Origin: Polaromonas sp.
GTDB taxonomy: Bacteria > Pseudomonadota > Gammaproteobacteria > Burkholderiales > Burkholderiaceae_C
NCBI GenBank assembly: GCA_025362315.1
Contig: JANYGP010000098.1
Span: 62,001 to 126,000, forward strand
Direction of reading: 5' to 3'
DNA: 64,000 nucleotides
In this document: one piece after another, positions 26,421 to 37,839 of the stretch
Numbering within the stretch: the first letter of the stretch is position 1
Layout: each line of letters opens with the position of its first letter
Position numbers and translations under genes: made by a program
The notes under the pieces: model-generated
Database searches by the model: none
What the model was told of the DNA's origin: nothing
What the model saw: only the letters and a program-made list of their open reading frames with translations

Positions 26421-27341
26421 TTGGCTGAAGTCGGCACCCTGTTGACGGGCAGCGCATCCAGCATCGACAGCTTTGTCGATGCGCTGTGGCTCGAAGACGG
26501 ATTGAGTAAAAACACGCTGGCAGCGTACCGGCGTGACCTGTCTTTGTATGCTGCGTGGCTTGCTGAAAAAGATCAGGGCGGCCGCCAGCTTGACCAGTCG
26601 CAGGAGTCCGACCTGAGCGCGTATTTTGCCGCCCGGCACACTGGCACCAAAGCCACCACGGCCAACCGCAGACTGACGGTTTTCAAACGCTACTTTCGCT
26701 GGGCGCTGCGCGAAAGATTCATCACTACTGACCCCACGCTGAAGCTGCAATCAGCCCGGCAAGCGCTTCGTGTGCCCAAGGTGATGAGCGAGGCGCAGGT
26801 TGAGGCACTGCTTGCGGCGCCCGACAGTACAAGCGCATTGGGCCAGCGCGACTGCGCGATGCTGGAGCTGCTGTACGCCAGCGGCCTGCGGGTCAGTGAG
26901 CTGGTCGGCCTGAAAACTTTTCACATCAGCCTGAACGAAGGTGTGCTGCGCGTCACTGGCAAGGGCAACAAGGAGCGGCTGGTGCCGTTTGGCCAGCTGG
27001 CACGCGAAGCCATCGTTGCGTACATTGCCGAGGCCCGGCCCGAAATTTTAAAAGGCCAGCAAACAGAGGACCTGTTTGTCACCCACCACGGCCACGCCAT
27101 GAGCCGGGTGATGTTCTGGATGCTGGTCAAAAAATACGCACTTAGGGCAGGCATCAGCTCGGTGCTGTCGCCGCACACGCTGCGCCACGCGTTTGCCACC
27201 CATTTGCTGAACCACGGCGCAGACCTGCGTGCCGTGCAAATGCTGTTGGGGCATGCCGATATTTCCACCACCACGATTTACACCCATGTCGCGCGTGAGC
27301 GGCTTAAAAAAGTGCTGGAAGACAACCATCCGCGCGGGTGA
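26421..27341 (+). CDS. xerD: Site-specific tyrosine recombinase
   Basis: A DNA recombinase (306 residues) that resolves chromosome dimers at dif with XerC. The N-terminal SAM-like domain (SIDSFVDALWLEDGLSKNT) is followed by the catalytic domain with Arg in ASGLRVSELVGL, Lys in GKGNKERLVPFG, the HxxR box HTLRHAFATHLL, the second His in LLGHADISTTTIYTHV, and the nucleophile Tyr in that last motif. The only plausible start is TTG at 26421, immediately after the Bug gene. Placement after an unrelated transport gene suggests read-through expression. Confidence 0.92.
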   Translation: MAEVGTLLTGSASSIDSFVDALWLEDGLSKNTLAAYRRDLSLYAAWLAEKDQGGRQLDQSQESDLSAYFAARHTGTKATTANRRLTVFKRYFRWALRERFITTDPTLKLQSARQALRVPKVMSEAQVEALLAAPDSTSALGQRDCAMLELLYASGLRVSELVGLKTFHISLNEGVLRVTGKGNKERLVPFGQLAREAIVAYIAEARPEILKGQQTEDLFVTHHGHAMSRVMFWMLVKKYALRAGISSVLSPHTLRHAFATHLLNHGADLRAVQMLLGHADISTTTIYTHVARERLKKVLEDNHPRG

Positions 27342-27344
27342 GTT

Positions 27345-28178
27345 TTACGCCTCCAGCAAAACCAGTTCAGCATCATCAAAGCCAGCCCTGCGGCGCGCAT
27401 CCAGGTTCAGCGGCCCCTTGACACGCGGGGCCTTGTACTGCGCAGCCAGCACGGCATAGTGCGCCACCGGGTCCAGTCCGCGTTGAGCGCAAAGGTAGCG
27501 GTACCAGTGGTTGCCAATGGCCACATGGCCAATTTCGTCGTGCAGGATGATGTCCAGAATCTCTACCGCCCTGAGCGCATGGGGCGTGCCCACTTTGCGC
27601 AGCTTGGCCTGCATGGGCGGGGTCGCGTCCAGCCCGCGCGCCTCCAGTGTGCGTGGCACCAGCGCCATGCGGGCCAGTACATCGAGCTTTGTGTTTTCAG
27701 TCATGTCCCACAAACCGGTGTGGGCCGGAAAGTCGCCATAGTCATGGCCCATGGACTGCAAGTGGGCGCGCAGCAGGCTGAAGTGATGCGCCTCTTCAGC
27801 TGCAACATTCAGCCAGTCCCGGTAGTACTGGCGCGGCATGCTGTCAAAACGCCAGACAGCATCAAGCGCCAGATTAATCGCGTTGAACTCAATGTGCGTG
27901 ACCGCATGCAGCAGGGCGGCCAGGCCTTCAGTGGTAAATGGCGAGCGTTTGCGCACATCCAGATGAGAGCGCAGCTCAGGCTTTGCCGGGCAACCCGGTA
28001 TGCCTGCAGGCTCAAGCATGACACTTTCATTTGCTATTAAAAGAGTAGCTGCTTGCGCACGTATTACACGGGCCAGAGCCACTTTTTTATCTGAATTCGG
28101 CTCTAAAAGTGCCTCAAGAGCCAGTTTTCTCAACTCAGGTGCGGTTTTCTCGTTTGTCATGACTGAATTGTCGGGCAT
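27345..28178 (-). CDS. DUF455 ferritin-like protein with repeat-encoded segment
   Basis: A protein of about 277 residues. Two ferritin-like metal-binding patterns are visible: AVTHIEFNAINLALDAVWRF with AAEEAHHFSLL, and ILDIILHDEIGHVAIGN. They suggest a di-iron or di-manganese helical bundle, as in the DUF455 (MiaE-like) family; the function is unknown. Residues read from 28030-28080 (ARVIRAQAATLLIANESV) derive from the dispersed repeat and probably form a linker before the conserved domain. The ATG at 28178 is used; 28160 is also possible. Convergent with xerD, divergent from the carbonic-anhydrase gene. Confidence 0.82.
   Translation of the reverse strand: MPDNSVMTNEKTAPELRKLALEALLEPNSDKKVALARVIRAQAATLLIANESVMLEPAGIPGCPAKPELRSHLDVRKRSPFTTEGLAALLHAVTHIEFNAINLALDAVWRFDSMPRQYYRDWLNVAAEEAHHFSLLRAHLQSMGHDYGDFPAHTGLWDMTENTKLDVLARMALVPRTLEARGLDATPPMQAKLRKVGTPHALRAVEILDIILHDEIGHVAIGNHWYRYLCAQRGLDPVAHYAVLAAQYKAPRVKGPLNLDARRRAGFDDAELVLLEA
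28030..28080 (-). repeat. Dispersed palindromic repeat copy inside the DUF455 gene
   Basis: TTTGCTATTAAAAGAGTAGC followed by TGCTTGCGCACGTATTACACG and GGCCAGAGCC: a full-length copy in reverse orientation, read in frame as RAQAATLLIANESV. Confidence 0.75.
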
Positions 28179-28226
28179 CCCTACAATCAATCTATTTATT
28201 CAAGTCATTCAATACAGACAAGCACC

Positions 28227-28751
28227 ATGGCTGTTTACCAACTCGATGAACTGACGCCTGCCATCCATCCCAGTGCCTGGGTGGCTGACAACGCGCAGGT
28301 GATGGGCAATGTCACACTGGCGGAAGACACCAGTGTGTGGTTTGGCGTGGTGATTCGTGGGGACACATCGACCATCACCCTAGGCAAGGGCTCCAACATT
28401 CAGGACAACAGTGTGCTGCATGCCGATGTTGGCATGCCGCTGGTGATTGGTGAGGGCGTGACGGTTGGCCATCAGGTCATGCTGCATGGCTGCACCGTGG
28501 GCAACAACTCACTGATCGGGATTGGAGCGATCGTGCTGAATGGCGCAAAAATTGGCAACAACTGTCTGGTAGGCGCAGGAGCGCTGGTCACCGAAGGCAA
28601 AGAATTCCCGGATGGCGCCATGATCATCGGCAGCCCGGCCAAGGCCGTGCGCATGCTGTCGCCCGAGCAGATCGAGGGTTTAAAAATGAGCGCGCAGCAC
28701 TATATAAGCAATGCAAATCGCTACAAGGCCGGGCTCAAAAAGCTGGCATGA
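28227..28751 (+). CDS. Gamma-carbonic-anhydrase-like protein (YrdA family)
   Basis: A left-handed beta-helix protein of 174 residues made of hexapeptide repeats (VIRGDTSTITLGKGSNIQDN, then VTVGHQVMLHGCTVGNNSLIG and IGAIVLNGAKIGNNCLVGAG). The Zn-ligand positions are seen as HADVG, VGHQVMLHG. The length and C-terminal helix match YrdA/PaaY rather than archaeal Cam, which has an extra acidic loop, so anhydrase activity is uncertain. Divergent from the DUF455 gene. Confidence 0.88.
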   Translation: MAVYQLDELTPAIHPSAWVADNAQVMGNVTLAEDTSVWFGVVIRGDTSTITLGKGSNIQDNSVLHADVGMPLVIGEGVTVGHQVMLHGCTVGNNSLIGIGAIVLNGAKIGNNCLVGAGALVTEGKEFPDGAMIIGSPAKAVRMLSPEQIEGLKMSAQHYISNANRYKAGLKKLA

Positions 28752-28770
28752 ACTTCAAACAACCCAACAG

Positions 28771-29739
28771 ATGTCAGAACTTCACAAATTTATATTCGAT
28801 GGCCTGCCGGTACGCGGCATGCTGGTGCGCCTGACGGATTCCTGGCAGGAGATATTGAAGCGCAGACAAGCCGCAGGCGGCTACCCGGTGGAGGTGATGC
28901 ATCTGCTCGGCGAGATGACTGCTGCCGGTGCTTTGATGCAGGGCAACATCAAGTTCAATGGCGCGCTGATCCTGCAGATTTTTGGCGATGGGCCTGTCAA
29001 ACTGGCTGTGGCTGAAGTGCAGCCTGACCTGAGTTTGCGTGCAACTGCCACTGTGACAGGCGTGGTTGACCACGGCACTACATTGAGCCAGCTGGTCAAT
29101 GTCAACAACGAAGGCCGCTGCGCCATCACCCTTGATCCCAAGGACAAATTTCCGGGTCAGCAGGCGTACCAGGGCGTGGTGCCCCTGTTCAATGACAGCC
29201 GTGAAAAAATTGAAAACATCAGCGAAGTGCTGGAGCACTACATGCTGCAAAGCGAACAACTCGACACCAAGCTCATCCTGGCGGCTGATGGCAACATGGC
29301 GGCGGGTCTTTTGATCCAGCGCCTGCCCGTCATTGGGCAGGGCAATCTGGAAGGCGTGCTGAACAGGGATGCCAATGAAGACCAGATTGGCAAGAATGAA
29401 GACTATCAGCGCATCGCATTGCTGGCTTCAACCTTGGAGCGCGAAGAGCTGCTCAGTCTGGACGCTGACACCATCTTGCACCGCCTGTTCTGGGAAGAAC
29501 CCATCACCCGGTTTGAAATTCTAAAGCCGAGCTTTGCCTGCAGTTGTTCACGCGAGCGTGTTGCCAGCATGCTGCGCAGTCTGGGTACAGACGAGATTGA
29601 AAGCATCATTGCCGAGCAGGGCAAGGTCAGTGTGACCTGCGAGTTTTGCGGGGCGCTCCAGCAGTTTGATCCTGTCGATGCTGCGCAAATTTTTACCCAG
29701 GCAGACCGGCAGCCGCCAGCGCCTAGAGCGGTGCAATAG
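28771..29739 (+). CDS. hslO: Redox-regulated chaperone Hsp33
   Basis: A holdase chaperone of 322 residues activated by disulfide formation. The C-terminal zinc switch is intact: Cys-x-Cys in FACSCSRERV (near residue 256) and Cys-x2-Cys in CEFCG (near residue 291). The N-terminal domain opens FIFDGLPVRGMLVRL, typical of the family. The ATG at 28771 is preferred; an upstream in-frame codon at 28711 lies inside the previous gene. The stop abuts the convergent ftsB stop, with no gap for a terminator. Confidence 0.95.
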   Translation: MSELHKFIFDGLPVRGMLVRLTDSWQEILKRRQAAGGYPVEVMHLLGEMTAAGALMQGNIKFNGALILQIFGDGPVKLAVAEVQPDLSLRATATVTGVVDHGTTLSQLVNVNNEGRCAITLDPKDKFPGQQAYQGVVPLFNDSREKIENISEVLEHYMLQSEQLDTKLILAADGNMAAGLLIQRLPVIGQGNLEGVLNRDANEDQIGKNEDYQRIALLASTLEREELLSLDADTILHRLFWEEPITRFEILKPSFACSCSRERVASMLRSLGTDEIESIIAEQGKVSVTCEFCGALQQFDPVDAAQIFTQADRQPPAPRAVQ

Positions 29740-30015
29740 CTATTTGTTGACCTGAACAAATATTTCGTTCGGCTTGACCATGCCCAGCTCCGAGCGAGCT
29801 TTTTCTTCCACCATTTCCAGGCCCTCTTTCAAGTCCCTGACTTCTGCGGCCAGCTGGTCGTTACTGGTTTGAGCCTGGACGTTTTTGGCTTGCAGCTCTG
29901 TCAGCCGCTGCTGCATGTCCCGCACTTGGGTGATGCTGCCCCGGCCTGTCCAGAGCTGCGCGTGAAAAATCACCAGCAGCGCTATCAAAATGGCGGGGAC
30001 GATGCGATTGGCCAA
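29740..30015 (-). CDS. ftsB: Cell-division protein FtsB
   Basis: A short bitopic inner-membrane protein (91 residues). One membrane helix (residues ~5-21, VPAILIALLVIFHAQLW) is followed by a periplasmic coiled coil (QQRLTELQAKNVQAQTSNDQ) and the conserved ARSELGMVKPNEIFV tail. It bridges FtsL and FtsQ in the divisome. Start is a TTG at 30015, preceded by an AAGGAA ribosome-binding site, because no ATG fits. It lies just after eno, the usual proteobacterial order. Confidence 0.9.
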   Translation of the reverse strand: MANRIVPAILIALLVIFHAQLWTGRGSITQVRDMQQRLTELQAKNVQAQTSNDQLAAEVRDLKEGLEMVEEKARSELGMVKPNEIFVQVNK

Positions 30016-30031
30016 GCGGCGGTTCCTTAGC

Positions 30032-31324
<1,293 letters not shown>

Positions 31325-31348
31325 TCAAAAAAATAAATCATTAAAAAA

Positions 31349-31639
31349 CTAAACGCCTTCGACCACCACCATGCGCATCACGGAGGCACCTTGCCTGGCC
31401 TGGATGGCGGCAGTGTATTCAACCGAGTGGTAGTAGGTTTTGGCCTGCTCAAGCGATGGAAATTTAAGAATCACCACACGGTCTGGCGTCCAGTCGCCTT
31501 CCAGCACCTCAACTGCACCACCCCGTGCGCAAAATTCGGCGCCGTGGGCCTGGACCGCAATTGTCGACAGCTTTCGGTACTCGGCGTATTGTTCCGCGTT
31601 CGTAACTGTCACGTTGGCGATGATGTAGGCAGAGGGCAT
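31349..31639 (-). CDS. DUF1330 small protein
   Basis: A 96-residue protein with a dimeric alpha/beta-barrel pattern: YIIANVTVTNAEQYAEYRKL, then GDWTPDRVVILKFPSLEQAKTYYHS and YTAAIQARQGASVMRMVVVEG. This matches DUF1330, a fold shared with small monooxygenase-like and stress-related proteins. Function is unknown. It is placed 33 bases upstream of eno on the same strand and probably cotranscribed. Confidence 0.88.
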   Translation of the reverse strand: MPSAYIIANVTVTNAEQYAEYRKLSTIAVQAHGAEFCARGGAVEVLEGDWTPDRVVILKFPSLEQAKTYYHSVEYTAAIQARQGASVMRMVVVEGV

Positions 31640-31677
31640 AAAGTTTGGTTAATGGTTGGTTGATGGTTGTTTGATAC

Positions 31678-32103
31678 TTAGGCAGACGCTCGGACTAATA
31701 CAAGTCCTGCGAATTCAGTGAGCGCATCTAGTTTGTCTGAGATAACGTGTTCAACGATGGTCATGTCGAGGTGCTCGTACTGGCGGACGGCGACGTTGCG
31801 AAATCCGACCATGCTTTGCAGTTTTGTCGATAATTTTGTCGTGATGACTTTGCGCTCTTGCATCAAAATAAACACATCTTTCGCGCTTTTGGGTAAGCCC
31901 CATCTCTCATGCGATATGACCATGTTTGCCATGTCGATAGCCAAATCACACGCGCGCTGAACGTTGAGGATCGCCGCATCTTGTCTTGAAAAATCAGTTA
32001 AAAAATCAAACGCTAACCGCTTCTCTTCGCGCGCCCGCTCTATACATCTGCGCAAACTTGCTGCCTTCTGCGCGAGAGCATCTAAATGCAGGAGCTGTGT
32101 CAT
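31678..32103 (-). CDS. hepT: HEPN-domain toxin-like protein (HepT/DUF86), catalytic His replaced
   Basis: A 141-residue helical HEPN protein of the MntA/HepT type II/VII module. In active members the R-X4-H-X-Y motif performs RNA cleavage and Tyr is the AMPylation target. Here the motif reads RNVAVRQY: Arg102 and Tyr109 are kept, but position 107 is Arg (codon CGC at 31783-31785) instead of His (CAC), a one-base change. The toxin is therefore probably inactive as an RNase. It overlaps mntA by four bases. Confidence 0.88.
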   Translation of the reverse strand: MTQLLHLDALAQKAASLRRCIERAREEKRLAFDFLTDFSRQDAAILNVQRACDLAIDMANMVISHERWGLPKSAKDVFILMQERKVITTKLSTKLQSMVGFRNVAVRQYEHLDMTIVEHVISDKLDALTEFAGLVLVRASA

Positions 32104-32513
32104 GCGGTAGATTTTGCAGTTAACTGCGCAACTAGATTTTTAATCATAGGCTGGCGCCAGTTTTGCATGTGAAGATATTCGGTTCTGATGGTTGCACATT
32201 GCATCTCAATAACTACGGGGTTATGCGCAAAAAGCAATTTGCCAGTTTCAATGACTTGAACCTGCATCACGGTGTGCAAGCGCAGAAAATCTAAAACGTC
32301 GACAGGTCTGTTCCATGCAGCGCTAAGTTCTGAATAAGCTTTTATTTTTATCGCAAGGTTCCAGGCGCTGGGCAACCATACAGCTATGTCAATATCACTT
32401 TTGTCGTGCAGTTCATTGCGCGCGGCGCTGCCAAAAAGCCAAGCAGCCTGCGCGTCAGGCAGGACGTGCCGGATGTTAGCAACCAGTTTTTCAGTACTAG
32501 GCAGTGGTTTCAT
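32100..32513 (-). CDS. mntA: MntA-type nucleotidyltransferase antitoxin
   Basis: A 137-residue minimal nucleotidyltransferase. The catalytic GS-X10-DXD motif is intact in [20 protein letters not shown], with a later Asp in [11 protein letters not shown], so AMP transfer to a HepT tyrosine is predicted. Its start overlaps the kdsA stop (ATGA-type junction) and its end overlaps hepT in the same way. All three genes are therefore translationally linked, an unusual place for a toxin-antitoxin pair. Confidence 0.9.
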   Translation of the reverse strand: MKPLPSTEKLVANIRHVLPDAQAAWLFGSAARNELHDKSDIDIAVWLPSAWNLAIKIKAYSELSAAWNRPVDVLDFLRLHTVMQVQVIETGKLLFAHNPVVIEMQCATIRTEYLHMQNWRQPMIKNLVAQLTAKSTA

Positions 32514-33367
32514 GCAGAAAAATTATCTTCTAGATAGCCGTTTTTCTTTGTCACGCGGTCTAGCTCAAGCAGGGTTTCAAGCAAGGCTTTCAAATGCTTG
32601 AGCGGCACAGCATTCGGGCCGTCGCACAATGCGTTGGCTGGGTCAGGGTGGGTTTCCATAAAGAGCCCTGCAACGCCCACCGCAATAGCGGCGCGCGCCA
32701 ATACAGGAACCATCTCCCTCACGCCCCCGCTGCTGGTGCCCTGGCCTCCGGGCAATTGCACTGAATGGGTGGCATCAAACACCACGGGAGCGCGCGTCTC
32801 GCGCATGATGGCCAGTGAGCGCATGTCGCTGACCAGGTTGTTGTACCCGAAGCTTGCGCCTCGCTCACACGCCATGAAGCTGTCTTCTGACAGGCCAGCA
32901 GCAAGGGCTGCAGCGCGCGCCTTGACAATGACGTTTTTCATGTCGCCAGGAGCCATGAACTGCCCTTTTTTGATGTTCACGGGTTTGCCCGACTGGGCCA
33001 CCGCGTGAATGAAATCAGTCTGCCGGCAAAGCAGGGCGGGCGTCTGCAGCACGTCCACCACCGCTGCGACCTGAGCGATCTGGTCTTCGCGGTGGATGTC
33101 GGTGAGAACCGGCACGCCAATGTTGCGTCTGACCTTTGCAAGAATCTCCAGGCCCTTGTCCATCCCCAGGCCTCGGTAGGCAGATTCACTGGTTCGATTG
33201 GCCTTGTCAAAACTGCTTTTGAAAATGAAGGGAATGCCAAGGCTTGCTGTGATTTCTTTGAGCGTGCCTGCGGTGTCCATTTGCAATTGCTCGGACTCCA
33301 CCACGCAGGGGCCAGCGATCAAGAAGAACGGCTTGTCTAGACCAATGTCAAATCCGCAAAGATTCAT
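32510..33367 (-). CDS. kdsA: 3-deoxy-D-manno-octulosonate-8-phosphate synthase
   Basis: A cytoplasmic enzyme (285 residues) joining phosphoenolpyruvate and arabinose-5-phosphate for lipopolysaccharide Kdo. Markers: [60 protein letters not shown]. The FGYNNLVSD segment (Asn rather than metal-binding Cys early on) suggests the metal-independent class. It starts one base after the pyrG stop. Confidence 0.96.
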   Translation of the reverse strand: MNLCGFDIGLDKPFFLIAGPCVVESEQLQMDTAGTLKEITASLGIPFIFKSSFDKANRTSESAYRGLGMDKGLEILAKVRRNIGVPVLTDIHREDQIAQVAAVVDVLQTPALLCRQTDFIHAVAQSGKPVNIKKGQFMAPGDMKNVIVKARAAALAAGLSEDSFMACERGASFGYNNLVSDMRSLAIMRETRAPVVFDATHSVQLPGGQGTSSGGVREMVPVLARAAIAVGVAGLFMETHPDPANALCDGPNAVPLKHLKALLETLLELDRVTKKNGYLEDNFSA

Positions 33368-33368
33368 C

Positions 33369-35039
<1,671 letters not shown>

Positions 35040-35147
35040 TTAGTCGTTTCAGGCACAAGCTTGCGCTTGCTCAGGTGGGAAATGTTGATTATAGGCGCTG
35101 ACTTATTCGGCAGAACGCGCAGTGCGCAAACTGATACATTGCGGAGC

Positions 35148-36413
35148 ATGACATCCTTTTCACCCATGGCCCCCGCCGATGAGCTGCCTGAATTAAACGG
35201 CAAACACATTGTTTTGGGCCTGTCGGGCGGCATTGCCTGCTACAAGGCAGCCGAGCTGTGCCGGGCACTGATCAAAGCCGGCGCCAGCGTGCAGGTGGTC
35301 ATGACTGAGTCGGCCGAGCAATTCATCACCCCGGTGACGATGCAGGCACTGAGCGGTCGGCCTGTGTTCACCAGCCAATGGGATACACGGGCAAGTGGTG
35401 GGCAGGACAACAACATGGCGCACATTAATTTGTCGCGTGAAGCCGATGCGATCCTGATTGCGCCGTGCAGCGCCGACTTCATTGCCAAGCTGCTGCACGG
35501 CCGGGCTGACGACCTGCTAAGCCTGATGTGCCTGGCCAGGCCTGTGGCCACCGTGCCTTTGTTGATAGCTCCGGCCATGAACCGTGAAATGTATGTACAC
35601 CCCGCCACGCAGCGCAATCTGGCGCAACTGCAAAGCGATGGGGCGACGGTGTTGGGTGTAGGCAGTGGTTTTCAGGCCTGCGGCGAGACGGGCGATGGCC
35701 GGATGCTGGAGCCTGGCGAATTGCTGGAGGAAATCATTGCTTTTTTCACACCCAAATCATTGGCTGGCCAACGTGTGCTGGTAACCGCCGGGCCCACGTA
35801 TGAGGCGATTGACCCGGTGCGTGGGATCACCAATTTATCGAGTGGCAAGATGGGTTTTGCCGTTGCACGCGCGGCGCGTGAAGCGGGGGCAGATGTGACG
35901 CTGGTCGCCGGGCCTGTTAATTTGCCCACACCGCGGGGCATCACCCGAATTGATGTCAAATCAGCATCAGATATGCTTGAAGCCGTTATGAATCGGGCGC
36001 AAAGAGCTACTGTATTTATAGCAAATGCGGCGGTGGCAGACTGGCGGCCTGATGCGCCGTCTACCCAAAAAATCAAGAAAGACGGTTCAGGCCAAACACC
36101 GCAGTTGGATTTTGTTGAAAACCAGGATATTTTGGCGACAGTGGCGCAATCAGCTGCCGCTCAACGCGGCAAATTGTTTTGCGTGGGTTTCGCCGCTGAA
36201 AGCCACAATTTGCTTGAAAACGCGCAAACCAAGCGCTCGCGTAAAAACGTGCCGCTGCTGGTCGGCAACATCGGCCCTGACACCTTTGGTCAGGACCACA
36301 ATGCGCTGCTGCTGGTTGACAGCAAAGGTGCAACTGAAATGCCACGTGCAGCCAAGCTGACGCTGGCGCGGCAACTGGTCAAAGAAATTGCTGCACGAAT
36401 CAATCCACCATAA
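35148..36413 (+). CDS. coaBC: Bifunctional phosphopantothenoylcysteine decarboxylase / phosphopantothenate-cysteine ligase
   Basis: A coenzyme A biosynthesis enzyme (421 residues). The N-terminal CoaC flavoprotein half has LGLSGGIACYKA, the INLSREADAILIAPCSADFIAK segment, and LLIAPAMNREMY with the active Asn/Met. The CoaB half has VTAGPTYEAIDPVRGITN-type sequence, AAVADWRP and the FAAES block. A dispersed repeat copy (35990-36030) encodes RAQRATVFIANAA directly before AAVADWRP. The ATG at 35148 fits the conserved start better than 35061. dut follows after six bases. Confidence 0.95.
   Translation: MTSFSPMAPADELPELNGKHIVLGLSGGIACYKAAELCRALIKAGASVQVVMTESAEQFITPVTMQALSGRPVFTSQWDTRASGGQDNNMAHINLSREADAILIAPCSADFIAKLLHGRADDLLSLMCLARPVATVPLLIAPAMNREMYVHPATQRNLAQLQSDGATVLGVGSGFQACGETGDGRMLEPGELLEEIIAFFTPKSLAGQRVLVTAGPTYEAIDPVRGITNLSSGKMGFAVARAAREAGADVTLVAGPVNLPTPRGITRIDVKSASDMLEAVMNRAQRATVFIANAAVADWRPDAPSTQKIKKDGSGQTPQLDFVENQDILATVAQSAAAQRGKLFCVGFAAESHNLLENAQTKRSRKNVPLLVGNIGPDTFGQDHNALLLVDSKGATEMPRAAKLTLARQLVKEIAARINPP
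35990..36030 (+). repeat. Dispersed palindromic repeat copy inside coaBC
   Basis: AATCGGGCGCAAAGAGCTAC, then TGTATTTATAGCAAATGCGG, a somewhat diverged copy. It is in frame and overlaps a conserved CoaB strand, so it may be a convergent match rather than an insertion. Confidence 0.45.
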
Positions 36414-36419
36414 AAGACC

Positions 36420-36866
36420 ATGAAAATTGACGTCAAAATCATCGACCCGCGCCTGGAAGGCAATCTGCCCAGCTACGCCACAGTTGGCAGTGCAGGGCTG
36501 GACTTGCGGGCTTGTCTTGATGCGCCACTCACACTGGCTGCCAACGCCTGGCAGCTGGTGCCCACAGGTATCGCGATTTACCTGCACAACCCCACCTACG
36601 CAGCTTTGATCTTGCCGCGTTCAGGCCTGGGCCACAAGCACGGCATCGTGCTGGGCAACCTGGTCGGGCTGATTGACAGCGACTACCAGGGCCAATTGAT
36701 GGTCAGCGCCTGGAACCGCAGCGATGTGCCCTTCACCATCGAGCCGATGGAGCGCATTGCGCAGCTGATGATCGTGCCTGTTGTGCAGGCTGAATTCAAT
36801 GTGGTGCAAGACTTCCCCGCCAGCGAGCGCGGGGAGGCTGGGTACGGGTCTACTGGGAAGGCCTGA
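36420..36866 (+). CDS. dut: dUTP diphosphatase
   Basis: A trimeric dUTPase (148 residues) that hydrolyses dUTP to dUMP, preventing uracil incorporation. Conserved motifs in order: [53 protein letters not shown], and the C-terminal [11 protein letters not shown] arm over the active site. It forms an operon with coaBC, the usual proteobacterial pairing. Confidence 0.97.
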   Translation: MKIDVKIIDPRLEGNLPSYATVGSAGLDLRACLDAPLTLAANAWQLVPTGIAIYLHNPTYAALILPRSGLGHKHGIVLGNLVGLIDSDYQGQLMVSAWNRSDVPFTIEPMERIAQLMIVPVVQAEFNVVQDFPASERGEAGYGSTGKA

Positions 36867-36879
36867 TTTTTCGTTATCA

Positions 36880-36940
36880 ACCACCGCACGGCGACTGGGC
36901 CATGCGCGTGCGGTTTTGGAGTGAAATCACGCGCGGTGGT
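36880..36940. repeat. Nested inverted repeat, possible structured RNA or protein-binding site
   Basis: ACCACC (36880-36885) pairs with GGTGGT (36935-36940), and inside it GCGCGTG pairs with CACGCGC around a 17-base loop. This gives a long two-part stem downstream of dut. No T-tract follows. Confidence 0.4.
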
Positions 36941-37015
36941 GAAAAATGGGTCAAGCTTTCGCTTGGCCATTTCTTGTTGTGGCGTCGGCATTGCTCCCGC
37001 GCGCCTCTCCCCCCA

Positions 37016-37047
37016 AAGCCCGGTCGCATAACCAAATCACCGGGCTT
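37016..37047 (+). terminator. Hairpin with weak T-tract, possible terminator of coaBC-dut
   Basis: AAGCCCGGT (37016-37024) and ACCGGGCTT (37039-37047) form a perfect 9-bp stem with a 14-base loop. A TTTTT run begins about ten bases later, further than in a classic terminator. Confidence 0.35.
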
Positions 37048-37253
37048 GACTCGCTATTTTTGTCTGCCCGTCAAACACCTTCTGATTGCGAACGTCGATT
37101 GGATGACTTCTTTTCCCACTGTCGGTCGGCTTGCATCCCTACGTATGTTTTTGTAGAGAGCATTTGTAATTTGTAGATTCATCTTGGACGCTGTTTTTCA
37201 CGTCAACGCATCAGCAGCGCAGAGCGTTATAAATTTTTCTACAGGAGATTTCC

Positions 37254-37751
37254 ATGTTTCAAACAACCCGTTTTATTGCATTGACTTCATCAGCCTTGGC
37301 CCTTGCTGGTTTGACAGCTTGCGCGCCGATGGCGCCAGCCAATCAGGTGTCTACCTACCCTGCAACTTCAAATCCATCGTCCAGCACACAGGGCGCGTAT
37401 GTGGAGTTCGGGCGCATCACCAATGTTGAAGTTGTACGCTTGCAGCAGCCCAGCAACACCCCGGGTATTGGTGCAGTGCTGGGTGGCGTAGCGGGCGCGG
37501 TGGTGGGTAATCAGATTGGCTCGGGCGGTGGGCGTACAGGTGCAACCATCATCGGTGCGGTTGGTGGTGCTGTAGCAGGTAATGCGATTGAGCGCAGCCA
37601 AACTGCTAACACCAATGCAGGTGAAAGTTATCGGGTCACTGTTCAACTGGACAATGGCACTGCGCGGGCTTTTAACATGGCGTCATACGGTGATATGCGC
37701 ATCAACGACCGGGTCAGAATCGAAAACGGCCAGCTTGTTCGAGTGAGGTAA
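37254..37751 (+). CDS. Glycine-zipper outer-membrane lipoprotein (SlyB/17-kDa type)
   Basis: A 165-residue lipoprotein. The signal ends with lipobox LTAC (Cys23). The central domain is a glycine-zipper hairpin with two Gly-rich helices (GIGAVLGGVAGAVVGNQIG and GATIIGAVGGAVAGNAIE), followed by a small C-terminal beta domain (SYRVTVQLDNGTARAFN). This is the Rick_17kDa_Anti/SlyB arrangement, proposed to stabilise the outer membrane under stress. Monocistronic, with an ACAGGAGA ribosome-binding site. Confidence 0.88.
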   Translation: MFQTTRFIALTSSALALAGLTACAPMAPANQVSTYPATSNPSSSTQGAYVEFGRITNVEVVRLQQPSNTPGIGAVLGGVAGAVVGNQIGSGGGRTGATIIGAVGGAVAGNAIERSQTANTNAGESYRVTVQLDNGTARAFNMASYGDMRINDRVRIENGQLVRVR

Positions 37752-37776
37752 GCTGAAGTTGTTCAAAGCAGATTCA

Positions 37777-37825
37777 CTATTGTATTAATAGCTGCTTACG
37801 CCTGTTTTATTTGGGCTACAAGCTG
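37777..37825. repeat. Intergenic copy of the dispersed palindromic repeat
   Basis: CTATTGTATTAATAGCTGCT, then TACGCCTGTTTTATTTGGGC and TACAAGC. It lies between the convergent lipoprotein and DUF6544 genes and may act as a transcript terminator for either. Confidence 0.65.
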
Positions 37826-37839
37826 TTTTAATGCTTTAT

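Larger units (their letters stand above)
36867..37253. other. Gene-free interval with two inverted-repeat structures
   Basis: 387 bases between dut and the lipoprotein gene with no frame I can support. It holds a nested inverted repeat (36880-36940) and a 9-bp-stem hairpin (37016-37047). The last ~100 bases, ending in a purine-rich ACAGGAGA ribosome-binding site before 37254, presumably carry the lipoprotein promoter. Confidence 0.5.

Noticed and set aside
25435-26457. 340-codon minus-strand frame
   Set aside because: Shadow of the Bug binding-protein gene; Cys/His-rich composition without any family pattern.
36683-36991. 102-codon minus-strand frame over dut and the following gap
   Set aside because: Mostly antisense to dut; no family features.
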